64,000 nucleotides of DNA from Thalassospira sp. HJ (GTDB lineage: Bacteria; Pseudomonadota; Alphaproteobacteria; Rhodospirillales; Thalassospiraceae): NCBI RefSeq assembly GCF_000948415.1, contig NZ_JYII01000010.1:434001-498000 (forward strand). The letters are read 5' to 3'. Position numbers and translations under genes: made by a program. Positions 28,466-38,380 of the stretch are shown piece after piece. The first letter of the stretch is position 1. Each line of letters opens with the position of its first letter. The notes beneath the pieces were generated by a model. It had not been told where the DNA came from. It worked only from the letters and a program-made list of their open reading frames with translations, and did not search any database.

Positions 28466-29347
28466 ATGACCGAACCCGTTCTTTGCTACAACTTCCAGTT
28501 CGAAGTTGATGGCGCCTATGCGCAAGCCTTTGCCGACGCGCTGTTTGATTACTGTGATGCGCTGTCGCATTTCGAACGCGAAGGTGATCCAAGTGCACCC
28601 TGGCGGATTGAAGGTTTTGCAGGTGAGCTGTTTGACAAGGGTGCGGTGGAAACAGCGGTTTCGATCATGGCGTCCGCTGTTGGTATTGAAACACCGACTG
28701 TGACCTTTGGAACCTATGAGCCAAAGGACTGGGTCAGTGAGAACCTGCGCAGCTTCAAGCCGATCTCGATCGGGCGCTTCTTTGTGCATGGCTCGCACTG
28801 GGATGAAGAAATCCCGGTCGCCAAGACAGCGCTTCAGGTCGATGCCGGTCTGGCATTCGGTTCCGGTGAACACCAGACGACCAAGGGTTGCCTGGCCGCC
28901 ATTGACTGGTTGGCCAAGCGTGGAGCACGTCACAACGCGCTTGATATGGGGTGCGGATCGGGCATTCTCGGCATGGCTTGCGCCAAAACCTGGCGTTGCT
29001 CGGTGATGATGGCCGATATTGATCCGGCATCGGTTCGAGTTGCCCGCGAAAATGCCAAAACCAACAAAGTCGCGGAACTTGTCACTGCCATTCATTCGAA
29101 CGGTTTTCAGGATTCCCGTATCCGTGACGCCGGATATTACGACATTGTTTGCGCCAATATCCTTGCCCGCCCGCTGCGCGGCATGGCGCATGATCTGACC
29201 AATACGCTTTCCGAAAACGGTGTGGTGATCCTGTCGGGTCTTCTCGCGCATCAGGAACAGTTTGTTCTTTCGGCCTATCGCGAAGTCGGACTTTCGCTGG
29301 TCAATCGCTTCAAGGTGGAAAACTGGACGACGCTCGTCGTCGGTTAA
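28466..29347 (+). CDS. prmA: Ribosomal protein L11 methyltransferase PrmA
   Basis: SAM-dependent methyltransferase that trimethylates ribosomal protein L11. The 293-residue protein has an N-terminal L11-recognition domain (about 1-110), then the catalytic fold with LDMGCGSGILGMACAKTW (about 156-173), preceded by AGLAFGSGEHQTTKGCL, and the later catalytic block DIVCANILARPL, all typical of PrmA. Length matches the family. It follows uvrD by 74 bp on the same strand and is followed by a terminator. Confidence 0.94.
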   Translation: MTEPVLCYNFQFEVDGAYAQAFADALFDYCDALSHFEREGDPSAPWRIEGFAGELFDKGAVETAVSIMASAVGIETPTVTFGTYEPKDWVSENLRSFKPISIGRFFVHGSHWDEEIPVAKTALQVDAGLAFGSGEHQTTKGCLAAIDWLAKRGARHNALDMGCGSGILGMACAKTWRCSVMMADIDPASVRVARENAKTNKVAELVTAIHSNGFQDSRIRDAGYYDIVCANILARPLRGMAHDLTNTLSENGVVILSGLLAHQEQFVLSAYREVGLSLVNRFKVENWTTLVVG

Positions 29348-29376
29348 CGCAAACATCTTTCCGGCAATGATTTAAG

Positions 29377-29412
29377 CGGCTGTCCATCGAAACTGATGGG
29401 CAGCCGTTTTTC
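29377..29412 (+). terminator. Intrinsic terminator of the uvrD-prmA unit
   Basis: CGGCTGTCCATC (29377-29388) pairs with GATGGGCAGCCG (29395-29406) over 12 positions with one G-U pair, followed by TTTTTCGTTT. Confidence 0.88.
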
Positions 29413-29714
29413 GTTTAGGGGCGAAATCTGAGTGTTTCGGCGTGATTCTCGAGCTTTTCCTATACGTCCGTGACACTTCTCGATTCGTTCGTTGAATTGA
29501 GTAATGTGAATAAAATCACACCTATGCGAGTGCATTCTAAATATCTTTCAATCAAGGACTTGTTCGGCGAAATCGTTGGATTACGCGGAAAAATAGAAGT
29601 TTTTAAAATTAAAATCTGCTCAGTCACCTTTTGCGTATGTTGCAATATATAATACCAACGGATAGGTTACGCTATTCTCTGGTCGCAATTGGATTCAGAC
29701 ATGGAGCAGACTGA
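29413..29714. other. AT-rich intergenic region upstream of the HD-GYP response regulator
   Basis: About 300 bp with clearly lower GC than the flanks. It contains a perfect TATAAT at 29648-29653, a plausible -10 element, but no good -35 at 17 bases. Short frames on both strands (for example a GTG frame at 29470-29652) have no coding signature. No RNA family recognised. Confidence 0.45.
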
Positions 29715-30800
29715 TTGAGCGAGCTTGAACACCGCATTCTCGTCGCAGACGACGAGCCAGCCATTCGAAAGCTGCTTGCGCGCATTCTTGAGCGTGCAGG
29801 TTTTGACGTGGTGTTGGCCGCGGACGGACTGGAGGCACTTGAAAAAGTAAAAGCGGATGCATCACTGCGTCTCGTTGTATCCGATTTGCGCATGCCAAAT
29901 TGCGGCGGACTGGAATTCGTCAAGCGGGCGATAAACGAATACAAGCGTGACTTTGAGTTTATTCTGCTGACCGGTGATGGCGACAAGTCGGATGCCGTCA
30001 CGGCATTGCGGCTTGGCGTTCGGGAGTTTCTCGATAAACCGATTGAGCGGTCCGAGCTGGAGCGTGCTGCACTTGACGCGCAGGCGCGCTTGCTTGAACG
30101 CGACAAAGAAGGTGAGCGGGTCCGCAAGCTCGAACTTGATAATCTCAGTCAGTCAAAGACCCTTGATGATATTACGCGAAAGCTTGGTGGCGCAGAGCAG
30201 GAGATGATTGATCGTCTGAGCCTGATCTCGCAGTACCGCGATATCGAAACAGCAGAACATTGTGTGCGCGTCGGGTTATATTCCCAGTTGCTGGCCGACA
30301 TGGCCGGATTGGATCAGAATGTTCAACGCACAATCCGTTTGGCCGGCATTCTTCATGACATCGGAAAAGTCGGCGTGCCCGATGAGGTGCTTCTGAAAAA
30401 CGGAAAGTTGACTGACGAAGAGTTCAAGGTCATGCAGCGTCATACGGAGATCGGCTTTGCTATGTTGAATTCTTCTGGCAATCCGGTTCTGGAACAGGCC
30501 GCCATTATTGCCCGATATCACCATGAACATTGGCAAGGGTCGGGCTATTGCGCAGGACTTTCGGGAACAGATATTCCTATGGTGGCGCGGATTGTATCGT
30601 TGGCGGATGTCTATGATGCTCTGCGAAGTGCACGCCGCTATAAGCCAGCCTATGGTCATCTTGATGCAGTTAACATCATCACCAAAGGTGACGACAGGAC
30701 ATCGCCGGAAATGTTTGATCCGAAGCTTCTGGGACTGTTCGCCGAAAATCATACTCGGTTTGAAACTATCTATAACAGCATGCCTGACCAGTTGGTCTGA
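29715..30800 (+). CDS. Response regulator with variant HD-GYP domain
   Basis: The 361-residue protein joins a receiver domain (about 5-120; phosphoacceptor D57 in VVSDLRMP, K108 in FLDKP) to an HD-GYP phosphodiesterase-type domain (about 165-355). HDIGKVGVP holds H214-D215, and HHEHWQGSGYC follows at 269-279. The naming GYP triplet is GYC (277-279), so activity on cyclic di-GMP is likely but should be tested. The start is TTG at 29715, with GGAG 8 bases upstream; the codon before it in frame is a stop, so no longer start exists. It lies 19 bp before a hybrid histidine kinase gene, its probable partner, and would act in the cytoplasm. Confidence 0.88.
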   Translation: MSELEHRILVADDEPAIRKLLARILERAGFDVVLAADGLEALEKVKADASLRLVVSDLRMPNCGGLEFVKRAINEYKRDFEFILLTGDGDKSDAVTALRLGVREFLDKPIERSELERAALDAQARLLERDKEGERVRKLELDNLSQSKTLDDITRKLGGAEQEMIDRLSLISQYRDIETAEHCVRVGLYSQLLADMAGLDQNVQRTIRLAGILHDIGKVGVPDEVLLKNGKLTDEEFKVMQRHTEIGFAMLNSSGNPVLEQAAIIARYHHEHWQGSGYCAGLSGTDIPMVARIVSLADVYDALRSARRYKPAYGHLDAVNIITKGDDRTSPEMFDPKLLGLFAENHTRFETIYNSMPDQLV

Positions 30801-30819
30801 GAACGGAACCTGACAGCTC

Positions 30820-33800
30820 ATGCCAAAGAGATTAAGCGCCACTCTTGACCGGACGCGGAACCGTATCGCCGACTTCATGTTGTTTGTGATGTCGATCGGT
30901 GGTCTGCCCGCATTGGTGTCATCAATGTTGCGCGAAGCAAGCCAGCGTTCGATGACGGTCGAGATTGTCCATCTTTTGGTTTTTCTGGCGGTCCTGACTT
31001 GCCTTGTCCTGCGCAAGCGTCTATCGACCTACATCAAGTCGGTTGTGATCGTCGCAGCGATGACCGCGATGTCGCTACTTTATATCGTCTGGTTCTCGCC
31101 CGCCAGCGGGATGGCGATGATGATTGTTTCGACCGTGATTGTCGGGTTGTTCTGGCGACTTTCGGTCACCATTCGATACGCGGTGTTCTGTTTCCTGGCA
31201 ATTGTCAGCGTCGCCGTGATGCGTGTCTATGATCTCGACGACGGCTTGATCACCGATAGTGGAGCAGTTCCGCATACGATACCGGTCTGGGGTTCTGCCC
31301 TGTTTGGTTATATCTGGATGACGGCATCGCTCGTTGTCGGTATTGTCTGGATGCGTCAGGCGCTTTTGCAGACGAGTATGGATCAGGTGCGTTCACAGAA
31401 CGAACTGATGTCGGGAAAGAAATTTCTGGAGCAAATCCGTGAAAGTGCGTCGGAGGTTGCCAACCATTTCTCGTCACTTGATCGCATTGAAAACGCCTCT
31501 TTCCGACCGACTTTAAAACGCTTTGCAGATTTGATGAATTGTGAACGTGCAAGTCTGTGGCTGGAAAAGGATGACGGTGACGTCGAGTGCGTCGGGCTGT
31601 TTGATGCCAACAATCCATCTGCCAAACATGACGGCATGCTTCTGAAGCGATGTGATCTACCGCGTTATTTTGCCGCTCTTGAAACCGGGCAAGTTGTTGA
31701 TGCGGACAATGCGATTACCGATCCACGTACCTCGGAACTGGCAGATGCCTATCTGATCCCGATGGATATCAGGGCGATCCTTGATGTGTCGCTGATTTCT
31801 GCGGCGGGTCGCATGGGTATTCTGTGCTTTGAGACCGTTGGCCGGGCAAGAATATGGCGCCCCGAGGAAATCGTCTTTGCACATATGGCGGGAGGGTTGT
31901 TGGCAGCTGCGGCCGGCATGAAAAACGTTATGGAAGCTAATGACGAGCTTAGCTTCTCGCGTCGGCGGTTCGAGGCGGTGGCCAATTACACGGTTGGCTG
32001 GGAAAGTTGGATCGCACCTGATGGCAAGCTGATCTGGGTAAACCCGGGTATCGAACGTGTTCTGGGTTACACGGTCGAAGAATGCATGGCACTTGATGAT
32101 TATCCGTTGTCATTTATCGCAGTCGAGGATCGTGACCGGGTTCGTCATTACATTGACGAAGGGCTTGATGGTCTTTCGGGCAGTGACCGCGAATTTACCG
32201 GCCTGCATAAAGACGGCCGCAAGATTGGTATCGATATGTCCTGGCAGCCAATTGCCGATAGTGACGGCGGAAATCTTGGTATCAGGGTCAGCTGCCGCGA
32301 TATAACTGAACGCATGCGATATCGTCACGATCTTGAGGTTGCGAAGGCTGATCTTGAAGCCAACCAACGCCGCCTGAGAGCACATTTTAACAATGCCAAG
32401 ATTGGTGTGTTCTACTGGACGCCGGATAGAACGATCATTGAGGTCAACGACACTGCTAGTCAGTTGTTTGGCTACAGCGCAAACGAGATGGTTGGTAAAA
32501 AGCTGGAGCTTCTCGTTCCGCAAGAAGACCGTGCGCGTCTCGGAAGCCTGATCCAGCGGATCATGGAAACGCAAAACAGCGTCAATAACCGTTTCGAAAA
32601 CGTCAAGAGCGACGGCTCCCGGATTATCTGTGAATGGTATGAAAGTCCGATCTTTGACGCCAATGGCGATCTTGATTGTATTGCCAGCTTCGCACTGGAC
32701 GTCACGGAACGCGAACGCCATCAGGAAACGCTTGAATCGATTTATCGCGGCATTCGTTATCAGGTCGGAACCGGTTTCTTTGACAACCTGACACAGGTGC
32801 TGTGTGAAACCCTTGATATGACCTATTGCCATATCGCCGAGATCGTTGGCGATCGGGTTAAGTCGGTTGCCTTCCATTCGCCAGACAGCAAGCGAGAGGG
32901 GCTTGATTTCCCTTTGGCCGGGTCGGCAGCCGAACGTGTTATCAAGGACGGTGTTTTTGTCTGTAAGGACGATTTCAAAAGCGTGATGCCTGATGTGCAT
33001 ATGGTCACCGACATCGATGTTGTTGGTTATGTTGGTGCTGCGCTTTATGACAGTGACGGAAACGTAAACGGCATTCTGGTGACCGTATCAGACAAGCCGC
33101 TGGCGGACCCGGAACTGGCGAGATCGATTGTCGAAGTGTTTGCATCGCGTGCGTCTGCCGAACTGCAACGTCTGCAGTCCGAACGCAAACGTGAAAAGCT
33201 TGAACAGCAGCTACGCCATTCCCAGCGGATGGAAACCATGGGTGTGCTGGCAGGCGGTATTGCGCACGATTTCAACAATATCCTGCAGCCCATCAGTGGC
33301 TATGCTGAATTGCTTTATTCCGATTTGCCAGAAGACTCGCCACTGCGTGACGACGTCATGGAAATCCGGCAGGGGGCGGATCGCGCGCGTGATCTGGTTC
33401 GGCAAATTCTGGCATTTAGCCGTAATTCCGAAACCGAACGTTCGCCAATTGATGTCGGGTCGATGATCACGGCTACTGTGCGTTTCGCGCGCGGTTCGCT
33501 GCCATCCAGTGTCTCGCTCAAGGTCGAGTTGGGGGCCAAGGGCATGACAGTGATGGGCAATGCGACCCAGCTTGATCAATGTCTGATGAACCTGATCACC
33601 AACGCCTATCACGCGGTTGGAGATCAGGGCGAAATTCGCGTCAAGGCCAGCCCGTTTGAAGTCACTGAAGACAGCCTTGAAGTGCATCCCTTGCTGACAT
33701 CGGGGCGCTATATCCAGATATGTGTGGTCGATAACGGTGTTGGGATGGAGCCCGAAATCGCCAAGAAAATCTTTGATCCGTTCTTTACCACCAAGGAGCC

Positions 33801-34419
33801 GGGCAAGGGGACGGGTCTTGGCCTGTCGACCGTGCACGGGATTATCGCCGGTCATAAGGGCGAGATTTCTGTTTACAGCCGTCTGGGGCAGGGCACCCGG
33901 TTCTCGATCCTGTTGCCCGAACATGACCGCGAAGCCTGTGATGAAAAACGCGATACGCGTGGTTTGTCGGTTGGTGTGGGCGGTCATCTTGCCGTTGTCG
34001 ATGACGAGGAAAAGAACCTTAAACTCTGCGCACGCATGCTTGAGCGGATCGGATATTCAGTGGAAACCTTTAACGAGGCTACTAAGGCGCTTGAGGCACT
34101 CAGCGCACCGGATGCCGATTTTGACGGGATTCTGACCGATCAGACCATGCCGGGGATGACCGGTCACAAGATGATCGAAAAGCTGCGTGAAGCCGGCAAC
34201 AACATCCCTGTTGTCGTGATGACGGGTTACGCCTCAGACGAGGTGACGGCATCCTTCAAGGCCCTTGGGGTGGCCCGCATTCTTGCCAAGCCGCTTGATA
34301 TCATCGAGCTACATGACGGATTGGCTGCCGTGTTTGGGGAAACCAAGGACGCGGAGCCGACACCTGCCATTGCGGCTGATACGTCGGAAGTTGATACGGA
34401 CCTGAAACTGGTTGAGTAG
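30820..34419 (+). CDS. Membrane hybrid sensor histidine kinase (TM-GAF-PAS-PAS-GAF-HisKA-HATPase-REC)
   Basis: The 1199-residue inner-membrane kinase has about six N-terminal helices (20-190), a GAF-like domain (about 215-365), two PAS domains (from about 381 and 517, ending in CRDITERM and ALDVTERE), a second GAF-like domain (about 638-780), a HisKA domain with GIAHDFNN (phosphohistidine near 815), an HATPase domain (about 905-1035; DNGVGM and [10 protein letters not shown]), and a C-terminal receiver (about 1055-1170; acceptor aspartate in [11 protein letters not shown]). Because it carries its own receiver, a phosphorelay or self-attenuation is possible. It follows the HD-GYP regulator by 19 bp. 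The stimulus is unknown; multiple GAF/PAS domains suggest small-molecule, redox or light input. Confidence 0.93.
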   Translation: MPKRLSATLDRTRNRIADFMLFVMSIGGLPALVSSMLREASQRSMTVEIVHLLVFLAVLTCLVLRKRLSTYIKSVVIVAAMTAMSLLYIVWFSPASGMAMMIVSTVIVGLFWRLSVTIRYAVFCFLAIVSVAVMRVYDLDDGLITDSGAVPHTIPVWGSALFGYIWMTASLVVGIVWMRQALLQTSMDQVRSQNELMSGKKFLEQIRESASEVANHFSSLDRIENASFRPTLKRFADLMNCERASLWLEKDDGDVECVGLFDANNPSAKHDGMLLKRCDLPRYFAALETGQVVDADNAITDPRTSELADAYLIPMDIRAILDVSLISAAGRMGILCFETVGRARIWRPEEIVFAHMAGGLLAAAAGMKNVMEANDELSFSRRRFEAVANYTVGWESWIAPDGKLIWVNPGIERVLGYTVEECMALDDYPLSFIAVEDRDRVRHYIDEGLDGLSGSDREFTGLHKDGRKIGIDMSWQPIADSDGGNLGIRVSCRDITERMRYRHDLEVAKADLEANQRRLRAHFNNAKIGVFYWTPDRTIIEVNDTASQLFGYSANEMVGKKLELLVPQEDRARLGSLIQRIMETQNSVNNRFENVKSDGSRIICEWYESPIFDANGDLDCIASFALDVTERERHQETLESIYRGIRYQVGTGFFDNLTQVLCETLDMTYCHIAEIVGDRVKSVAFHSPDSKREGLDFPLAGSAAERVIKDGVFVCKDDFKSVMPDVHMVTDIDVVGYVGAALYDSDGNVNGILVTVSDKPLADPELARSIVEVFASRASAELQRLQSERKREKLEQQLRHSQRMETMGVLAGGIAHDFNNILQPISGYAELLYSDLPEDSPLRDDVMEIRQGADRARDLVRQILAFSRNSETERSPIDVGSMITATVRFARGSLPSSVSLKVELGAKGMTVMGNATQLDQCLMNLITNAYHAVGDQGEIRVKASPFEVTEDSLEVHPLLTSGRYIQICVVDNGVGMEPEIAKKIFDPFFTTKEPGKGTGLGLSTVHGIIAGHKGEISVYSRLGQGTRFSILLPEHDREACDEKRDTRGLSVGVGGHLAVVDDEEKNLKLCARMLERIGYSVETFNEATKALEALSAPDADFDGILTDQTMPGMTGHKMIEKLREAGNNIPVVVMTGYASDEVTASFKALGVARILAKPLDIIELHDGLAAVFGETKDAEPTPAIAADTSEVDTDLKLVE

Positions 34420-34607
34420 GGCGGTGGAAAGGCTTTCTACCGTCCGCCCGATACCGCGCAAGGCGTGAACCGGTCAAAAAGAAACGGCCCTGCTGTGGAG
34501 AAGCAGGGCCGTTTCAGAGGGAAAAGACAAAAATGCCGCAAGGATCATGAACCGTGATCCTGCGCGTCATCATTTGATATCAGACCAACCCGGGCGGGAC
34601 TGATCCG
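34420..34607. other. Intergenic region after the hybrid kinase
   Basis: 188 bp with the leftward terminator at 34476-34515 and a small GGATCA/TGATCC stem at 34542-34560. No gene seen. Together with the candidate ORF at 34608-34799 and the leader up to 35065, the full stretch without an established gene is 646 bp. Confidence 0.45.
34476..34515 (-). terminator. Strong hairpin terminator oriented leftward
   Basis: GAAACGGCCCTGCT (34481-34494) pairs perfectly with AGCAGGGCCGTTTC (34502-34515). On the minus strand it runs into TTTCTTTTTG; on the plus strand no U-tract follows. It therefore points at a minus-strand transcript, which supports the small ORF at 34608-34799, although it may also end kinase transcripts weakly. 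Confidence 0.75.
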
Positions 34608-34799
34608 TTATTCCGTGTCCTGGGCGTCGTGCTGATCATATGGAATACGATCTGCAATGTCGTCTGCCGGATGGGCAGGGCCAGTATCAAGACCGAGCGC
34701 AGCTTTTTGACCCAGGGTCAGGCGCTCAAGGCCGTCATAGGCCGTCTGGCGACGACGGGATTGTATAACGCTCAAGGCAGTAATAGGAAAACGGATCAC
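34608..34799 (-). CDS. Candidate small protein, 63 residues
   Basis: A GTG-started frame on the minus strand encodes a basic N-terminal half (MIRFPITALSVIQSRRRQTA) and an acidic C-terminal half ending HDAQDTE. I do not recognise it. Support: it is the only decent frame between kinase and aminopeptidase, its third codon positions look like neighbouring genes, and a leftward terminator lies 93 bp downstream. GGAG lies 10 bases upstream of the GTG, slightly far. An alternative overlapping 23-codon ATG frame starts 8 bases earlier, closer to the same GGAG. A CtrA-like site at 34864-34879 lies about 65 bp upstream. Confidence 0.45.
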   Translation of the reverse strand: MIRFPITALSVIQSRRRQTAYDGLERLTLGQKAALGLDTGPAHPADDIADRIPYDQHDAQDTE

Positions 34800-34863
34800 C
34801 GTTCATGGTCTCCAGCAAATTGACGTCCCGACGGGCCATCTTTTTGTCACGGGACTGTCATAC

Positions 34864-34879
34864 GTTAACCTTTGGCTAA
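34864..34879. promoter_or_regulatory. CtrA-like site
   Basis: Read on the minus strand, TTAG-N7-TTAAC matches the CtrA consensus TTAA-N7-TTAAC at 8 of 9 positions. It lies between the candidate small gene and the aminopeptidase gene. One such near-match can arise by chance in this much sequence. Confidence 0.25.
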
Positions 34880-35065
34880 TGTGCATTGCGAAGCTTGCAA
34901 CGCATTCATTCGCGAGATGCATGCACAGCTGTTTCGCGGGTGAAAAATGGCGTAGCATGCGGGCATGGTCTTTGGTGCTTGCGCGACATCGGTACTAACC
35001 CTTACATAGGTGTAGGTCCTGCGCCTAACCCGCCTACCGCCCCACATGTTTTAAAGAGGATCTTC

Positions 35066-37090
35066 ATGGCCATTTCCGGTGATGCTCAACTTGCCAAACT
35101 GCTTGAAGCCGCCAATGTCGACAAGGATGTTAGCGCTGTCATCGATCTGATTGACGGTGTGCTGGCCTCCGCTGAAGGCAGCACGCGAGAAGACTGGATC
35201 GATCTGATCTGCCAATCCCCGGATGATGCCTTGCGGGCTGAATTGCTCGCGCTCCGTGATGAACGCAAAAGCCGCTTTAAAATGGCCAAGGATGATTTTG
35301 ACGCAGCCCACAGACTGGATGCCTTGCGTACCTATCTTTCGGCCAAGGGCGTTGATGGCTTTGTTGTGCCGCGTGCCGATGAACATCAGGGCGAAAACGT
35401 CCCGGCCCGGGCAGAACGTCAGGCATGGTTGACCGGCTTTACCGGCTCTGCCGGGGCGGCTGTTGTTCTGCGCGACAAGGCTGCTGTATTTGTTGATGGC
35501 CGCTACACCATTCAGGTCCGTCAGCAAGTCAGCCGAGATCTATTTGAATATCGCCATCTGGTCGAAGAACCGGTGGTCGGCTGGTTGCACGACAATCTGA
35601 AATCCGGGCAGAAGCTTGCCTATGATCCTTGGCTACATACCGTGCAGCAGGCGACCCACCTTCGTTCTGCCTGCGACGCGGTCGGGGCGGAACTGATTGC
35701 GATCGACACCAACCCGATTGATGCCATCTGGCATGCCCAGCCGCATCTGCCACTTGGTCCGGTTCGCCCGCATCCGATGGAATATGCGGGCAAGTCCAGC
35801 TTTGAAAAACGCACCCAGATTGCCGAAATCCTGTCACGCATTTCATGTGACAGCGCCATTTTGTCCGCACCTGACAGCATTGCCTGGCTTTTGAATATCC
35901 GTGGGGCTGATGTGCCACAAACGCCGCTGGCACTTGGCTATGCGATCATTAACGGGGATGCCTCGGTCGATCTGTTCATGGATGAACGCAAGGTTGCTGC
36001 CGAAACCGTCGCCTGGTTGTCGGGTGAGGCCAATCTGCGTGCGCCGGGCGAACTAGCCGACGCCCTGCAGGCCATGGGTAATCAGTCGGTGCGTCTGGAT
36101 GAAGCAACGGCAGCGGACTGGCTTCGCATGCAGCTTTCCGAAGCAGGTGCGACTGTTCGTGTCGGACGCGATCCGGTGGCCGTTCCCAAGGCGTGCAAGA
36201 ACGACGTCGAACTCGAAGGATCGCGCAAGGCCCACAAGCGCGATGGCGAGAAGATCATTCGGTATTTCAAATGGCTTGATGAAGCCGCAAGCGCTGGTGA
36301 CATCGATGAACGTGCAGCAGCCGACATGTTGCTATCGATGCGTGCCGAAGACCCGCTTTTCCGCGATTCAAGCTTTGAAACCATTCCGGGCAGTGGTCCG
36401 AACGGGGCGCTTTGCCATTACCGCAATACCCCGGAAACCAACCGCAAGCTGACCTCGGGCGAGATTTTCCTGATCGATTCCGGTGCCCAATATCTTGATG
36501 GCACCACCGATATCACCCGAACAACCGTAATTGGCGAGCCGTCTCAGGAACATCGTGATCGCTTTACCCGCGTGCTCAAGGGCCATATCGCCCTTGCCCG
36601 TGCCGTGTTCCCGGTGGGCACCACCGGTCAGCAGCTTGATACGCTGGCCCGCATGCCGCTTTGGGAAGCCGGGCTTGATTTTGACCATGGCACCGGGCAT
36701 GGCGTTGGTAGTTATCTTGGCGTGCATGAAGGCCCGCAACGTATTTCCAAGGCCCCGAACAAGGTGGCATTGAAACCCGGTATGATCGTTTCGAACGAAC
36801 CGGGCTTCTATAAGGAAGGCGAATACGGCATCCGGATTGAAAACCTGATTGCGGTAACCGAGATTGATGCGCCGATTGGTGCAGATCGCAAGATGCTCGG
36901 CTTTGAGACCCTGACCTTCTCGCCGATTGAGCGCAAGCTGATTGATCCGGAATTGATGACCCGGGACGAGTTGCAGTGGCTTAACGACTACCATGCGCAA
37001 GTCTATGCAATGTATGCCGATGATCTTGATGATGATCATCGTGAATGGCTGCAAAACGCAACCGCACCGATAAAAAAGAAGCAGGACTGA
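35066..37090 (+). CDS. Xaa-Pro aminopeptidase (M24B) with N-terminal extension
   Basis: Metallopeptidase that removes N-terminal residues preceding proline. The 674-residue protein has the long-form aminopeptidase P layout: RLDALRTYLSAKGVDGFVVP near residue 85, ADEHQGE, TGFTGSAG, and a C-terminal pita-bread domain with metal ligands in FLIDSGAQYLDGTTDIT, GTGHGVGS, SNEPGFYKEGEYG and the final IRIEN. Bacterial long forms are usually about 600 residues starting near the RLxxLR block; here about 80 acidic, helical residues precede it. ATG 35066 has AAAGAGGA 5 bases upstream and was chosen; the frame is open further to 34886 but without a start context. Monocistronic, with a following terminator. 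Confidence 0.92.
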   Translation: MAISGDAQLAKLLEAANVDKDVSAVIDLIDGVLASAEGSTREDWIDLICQSPDDALRAELLALRDERKSRFKMAKDDFDAAHRLDALRTYLSAKGVDGFVVPRADEHQGENVPARAERQAWLTGFTGSAGAAVVLRDKAAVFVDGRYTIQVRQQVSRDLFEYRHLVEEPVVGWLHDNLKSGQKLAYDPWLHTVQQATHLRSACDAVGAELIAIDTNPIDAIWHAQPHLPLGPVRPHPMEYAGKSSFEKRTQIAEILSRISCDSAILSAPDSIAWLLNIRGADVPQTPLALGYAIINGDASVDLFMDERKVAAETVAWLSGEANLRAPGELADALQAMGNQSVRLDEATAADWLRMQLSEAGATVRVGRDPVAVPKACKNDVELEGSRKAHKRDGEKIIRYFKWLDEAASAGDIDERAAADMLLSMRAEDPLFRDSSFETIPGSGPNGALCHYRNTPETNRKLTSGEIFLIDSGAQYLDGTTDITRTTVIGEPSQEHRDRFTRVLKGHIALARAVFPVGTTGQQLDTLARMPLWEAGLDFDHGTGHGVGSYLGVHEGPQRISKAPNKVALKPGMIVSNEPGFYKEGEYGIRIENLIAVTEIDAPIGADRKMLGFETLTFSPIERKLIDPELMTRDELQWLNDYHAQVYAMYADDLDDDHREWLQNATAPIKKKQD

Positions 37091-37115
37091 CCCGGGTAAT
37101 GGGTGAGATGCATTA

Positions 37116-37148
37116 AAAAGGCCGCGTCGGTTTATGGCGCGGCTTTTT
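37116..37148 (+). terminator. Intrinsic terminator of the aminopeptidase gene
   Basis: GCCGCG (37121-37126) pairs with CGCGGC (37138-37143); flanking AAAAA and TTTTT extend the stem with one bulged G. A T run follows the right arm. Confidence 0.78.
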
Positions 37149-37248
37149 GCATCCTCGACACTGACAAACGGGATCGAATGCCGTTATAAGACGGTATTGG
37201 ATCGATTCAAGGAAAGCGGCAAACCGCTTCTGAAAGCAGGAGGAACAT

Positions 37249-38301
37249 ATGGCTGAAGTCGAAGCACAGTGGATGGCAAATCCCGATCGCTATGATGACG
37301 AGAACTGGAACCGTTGCGGGCGCAGTGGATTGCTTCTGCCGAAAATCACGCTTGGTCTGTGGCAGAATTTCGGTGGCGTGGATGTTTATGAAACCCAGCG
37401 CGCGATGATCCGCCGCGCCTTTGACCGTGGCGTGTTTCATTTCGATCTTGCCAATAACTACGGCCCGCCGCCGGGCTCGGCGGAAGAAAACTTTGGCAAG
37501 GTTCTGTCGCAGGATCTGAAATCCCACCGGGATGAGTTGGTGATTTCGACCAAGGCAGGTTACCGCATGTGGCCGGGACCGTTCGGAGAATGGGGTTCGC
37601 GCAAATATCTGATTTCAAGCCTTGATCAAAGCTTGAAGCGGATGGGGCTGGATTATGTCGATATCTTCTATTCGCATCGGGTTGACCCCAATACGCCGCT
37701 TGCCGAAACCATGGGCGCACTCGATCAGATCGTGCGGTCCGGCAAGGCGCTTTATGTCGGGATTTCGTCCTATTCACCGGAAATGACCCGCGAAGCCCAT
37801 GCGATCCTTAAAGACATGGGAACGCCATGCGTCATTCATCAGCCGTCCTATTCGATGGTCAATCGCTGGGTCGAGGATGGGCTGCTTGATACCCTGTCCG
37901 AGCTTGGCATGGGATGTATTGCCTTCTCCCCGCTGGCACAGGGGCTTCTGACCAACAAGTATCTCAATGGTGTGCCCGAAGACTCCCGTGCCGCACTCGA
38001 AGGATCCTTCCAGACGGGCATGCTTTCAGAAGAGAACCTTGATCGGGTTCGCGCCCTGAACGAAATCGCCAAACGCCGTGGTCAGACCCTGGCGCAGATG
38101 GCGATTGCCTGGGTGCTGCGCCGCCCCGAGGTCACATCAGCCCTGATCGGCGCGCGTCATGTCCAGCAGCTTGATAACAGCCTTGATGCGCTCAATAACC
38201 TTGAATTCAGCGCAGAAGAACTGGCCGAGATCGACAAATACGCAGGGGATGCGGGCATTAACCTTTGGCAGAAATCCTCGGACAGTCAGGCCCCTGTTTG
38301 A
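37249..38301 (+). CDS. yghZ: Aldo/keto reductase, YghZ / L-glyceraldehyde 3-phosphate reductase-like
   Basis: NADPH-dependent reductase of the AKR14-like group; E. coli YghZ (346 residues) reduces L-glyceraldehyde 3-phosphate and methylglyoxal. The 350-residue protein keeps the catalytic tetrad: D66 and Y71 (FHFDLANNYGPP), K102 (STKAGYRMWPG) and H143 (FYSHRVDP). The long opening YDDENWNRCGRSGLLLPKIT and the PGSAEENFG block are typical of YghZ rather than of generic AKRs. It has its own short leader after the aminopeptidase terminator, with AGGAGG about 10 bases upstream of the ATG, and ends at a bidirectional terminator. Confidence 0.9.
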   Translation: MAEVEAQWMANPDRYDDENWNRCGRSGLLLPKITLGLWQNFGGVDVYETQRAMIRRAFDRGVFHFDLANNYGPPPGSAEENFGKVLSQDLKSHRDELVISTKAGYRMWPGPFGEWGSRKYLISSLDQSLKRMGLDYVDIFYSHRVDPNTPLAETMGALDQIVRSGKALYVGISSYSPEMTREAHAILKDMGTPCVIHQPSYSMVNRWVEDGLLDTLSELGMGCIAFSPLAQGLLTNKYLNGVPEDSRAALEGSFQTGMLSEENLDRVRALNEIAKRRGQTLAQMAIAWVLRRPEVTSALIGARHVQQLDNSLDALNNLEFSAEELAEIDKYAGDAGINLWQKSSDSQAPV

Positions 38302-38324
38302 TCCTGACGCCAGATATCATGATG

Positions 38325-38360
38325 AAAACCCCGACCAAAGCATCCTCCGGTCGGGGTTTT
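38325..38360. terminator. Bidirectional terminator between aldo/keto reductase and LysR gene
   Basis: AAAACCCCGACC (38325-38336) pairs perfectly with GGTCGGGGTTTT (38349-38360) around 12 bases, with A and T tracts on both sides. Confidence 0.9.
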
Positions 38361-38380
38361 CTATGTGTGGCTAATCCAGC

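Noticed and set aside
29470..29652. 60-codon frame in the AT-rich gap before the HD-GYP gene
   Set aside because: No ribosome site, a competing minus-strand frame of similar length, and an unconvincing sequence; probably chance.
29701..29718. Five-codon leader MEQTD overlapping the HD-GYP start
   Set aside because: The GGAG inside it is better explained as the Shine-Dalgarno sequence of the TTG start at 29715.
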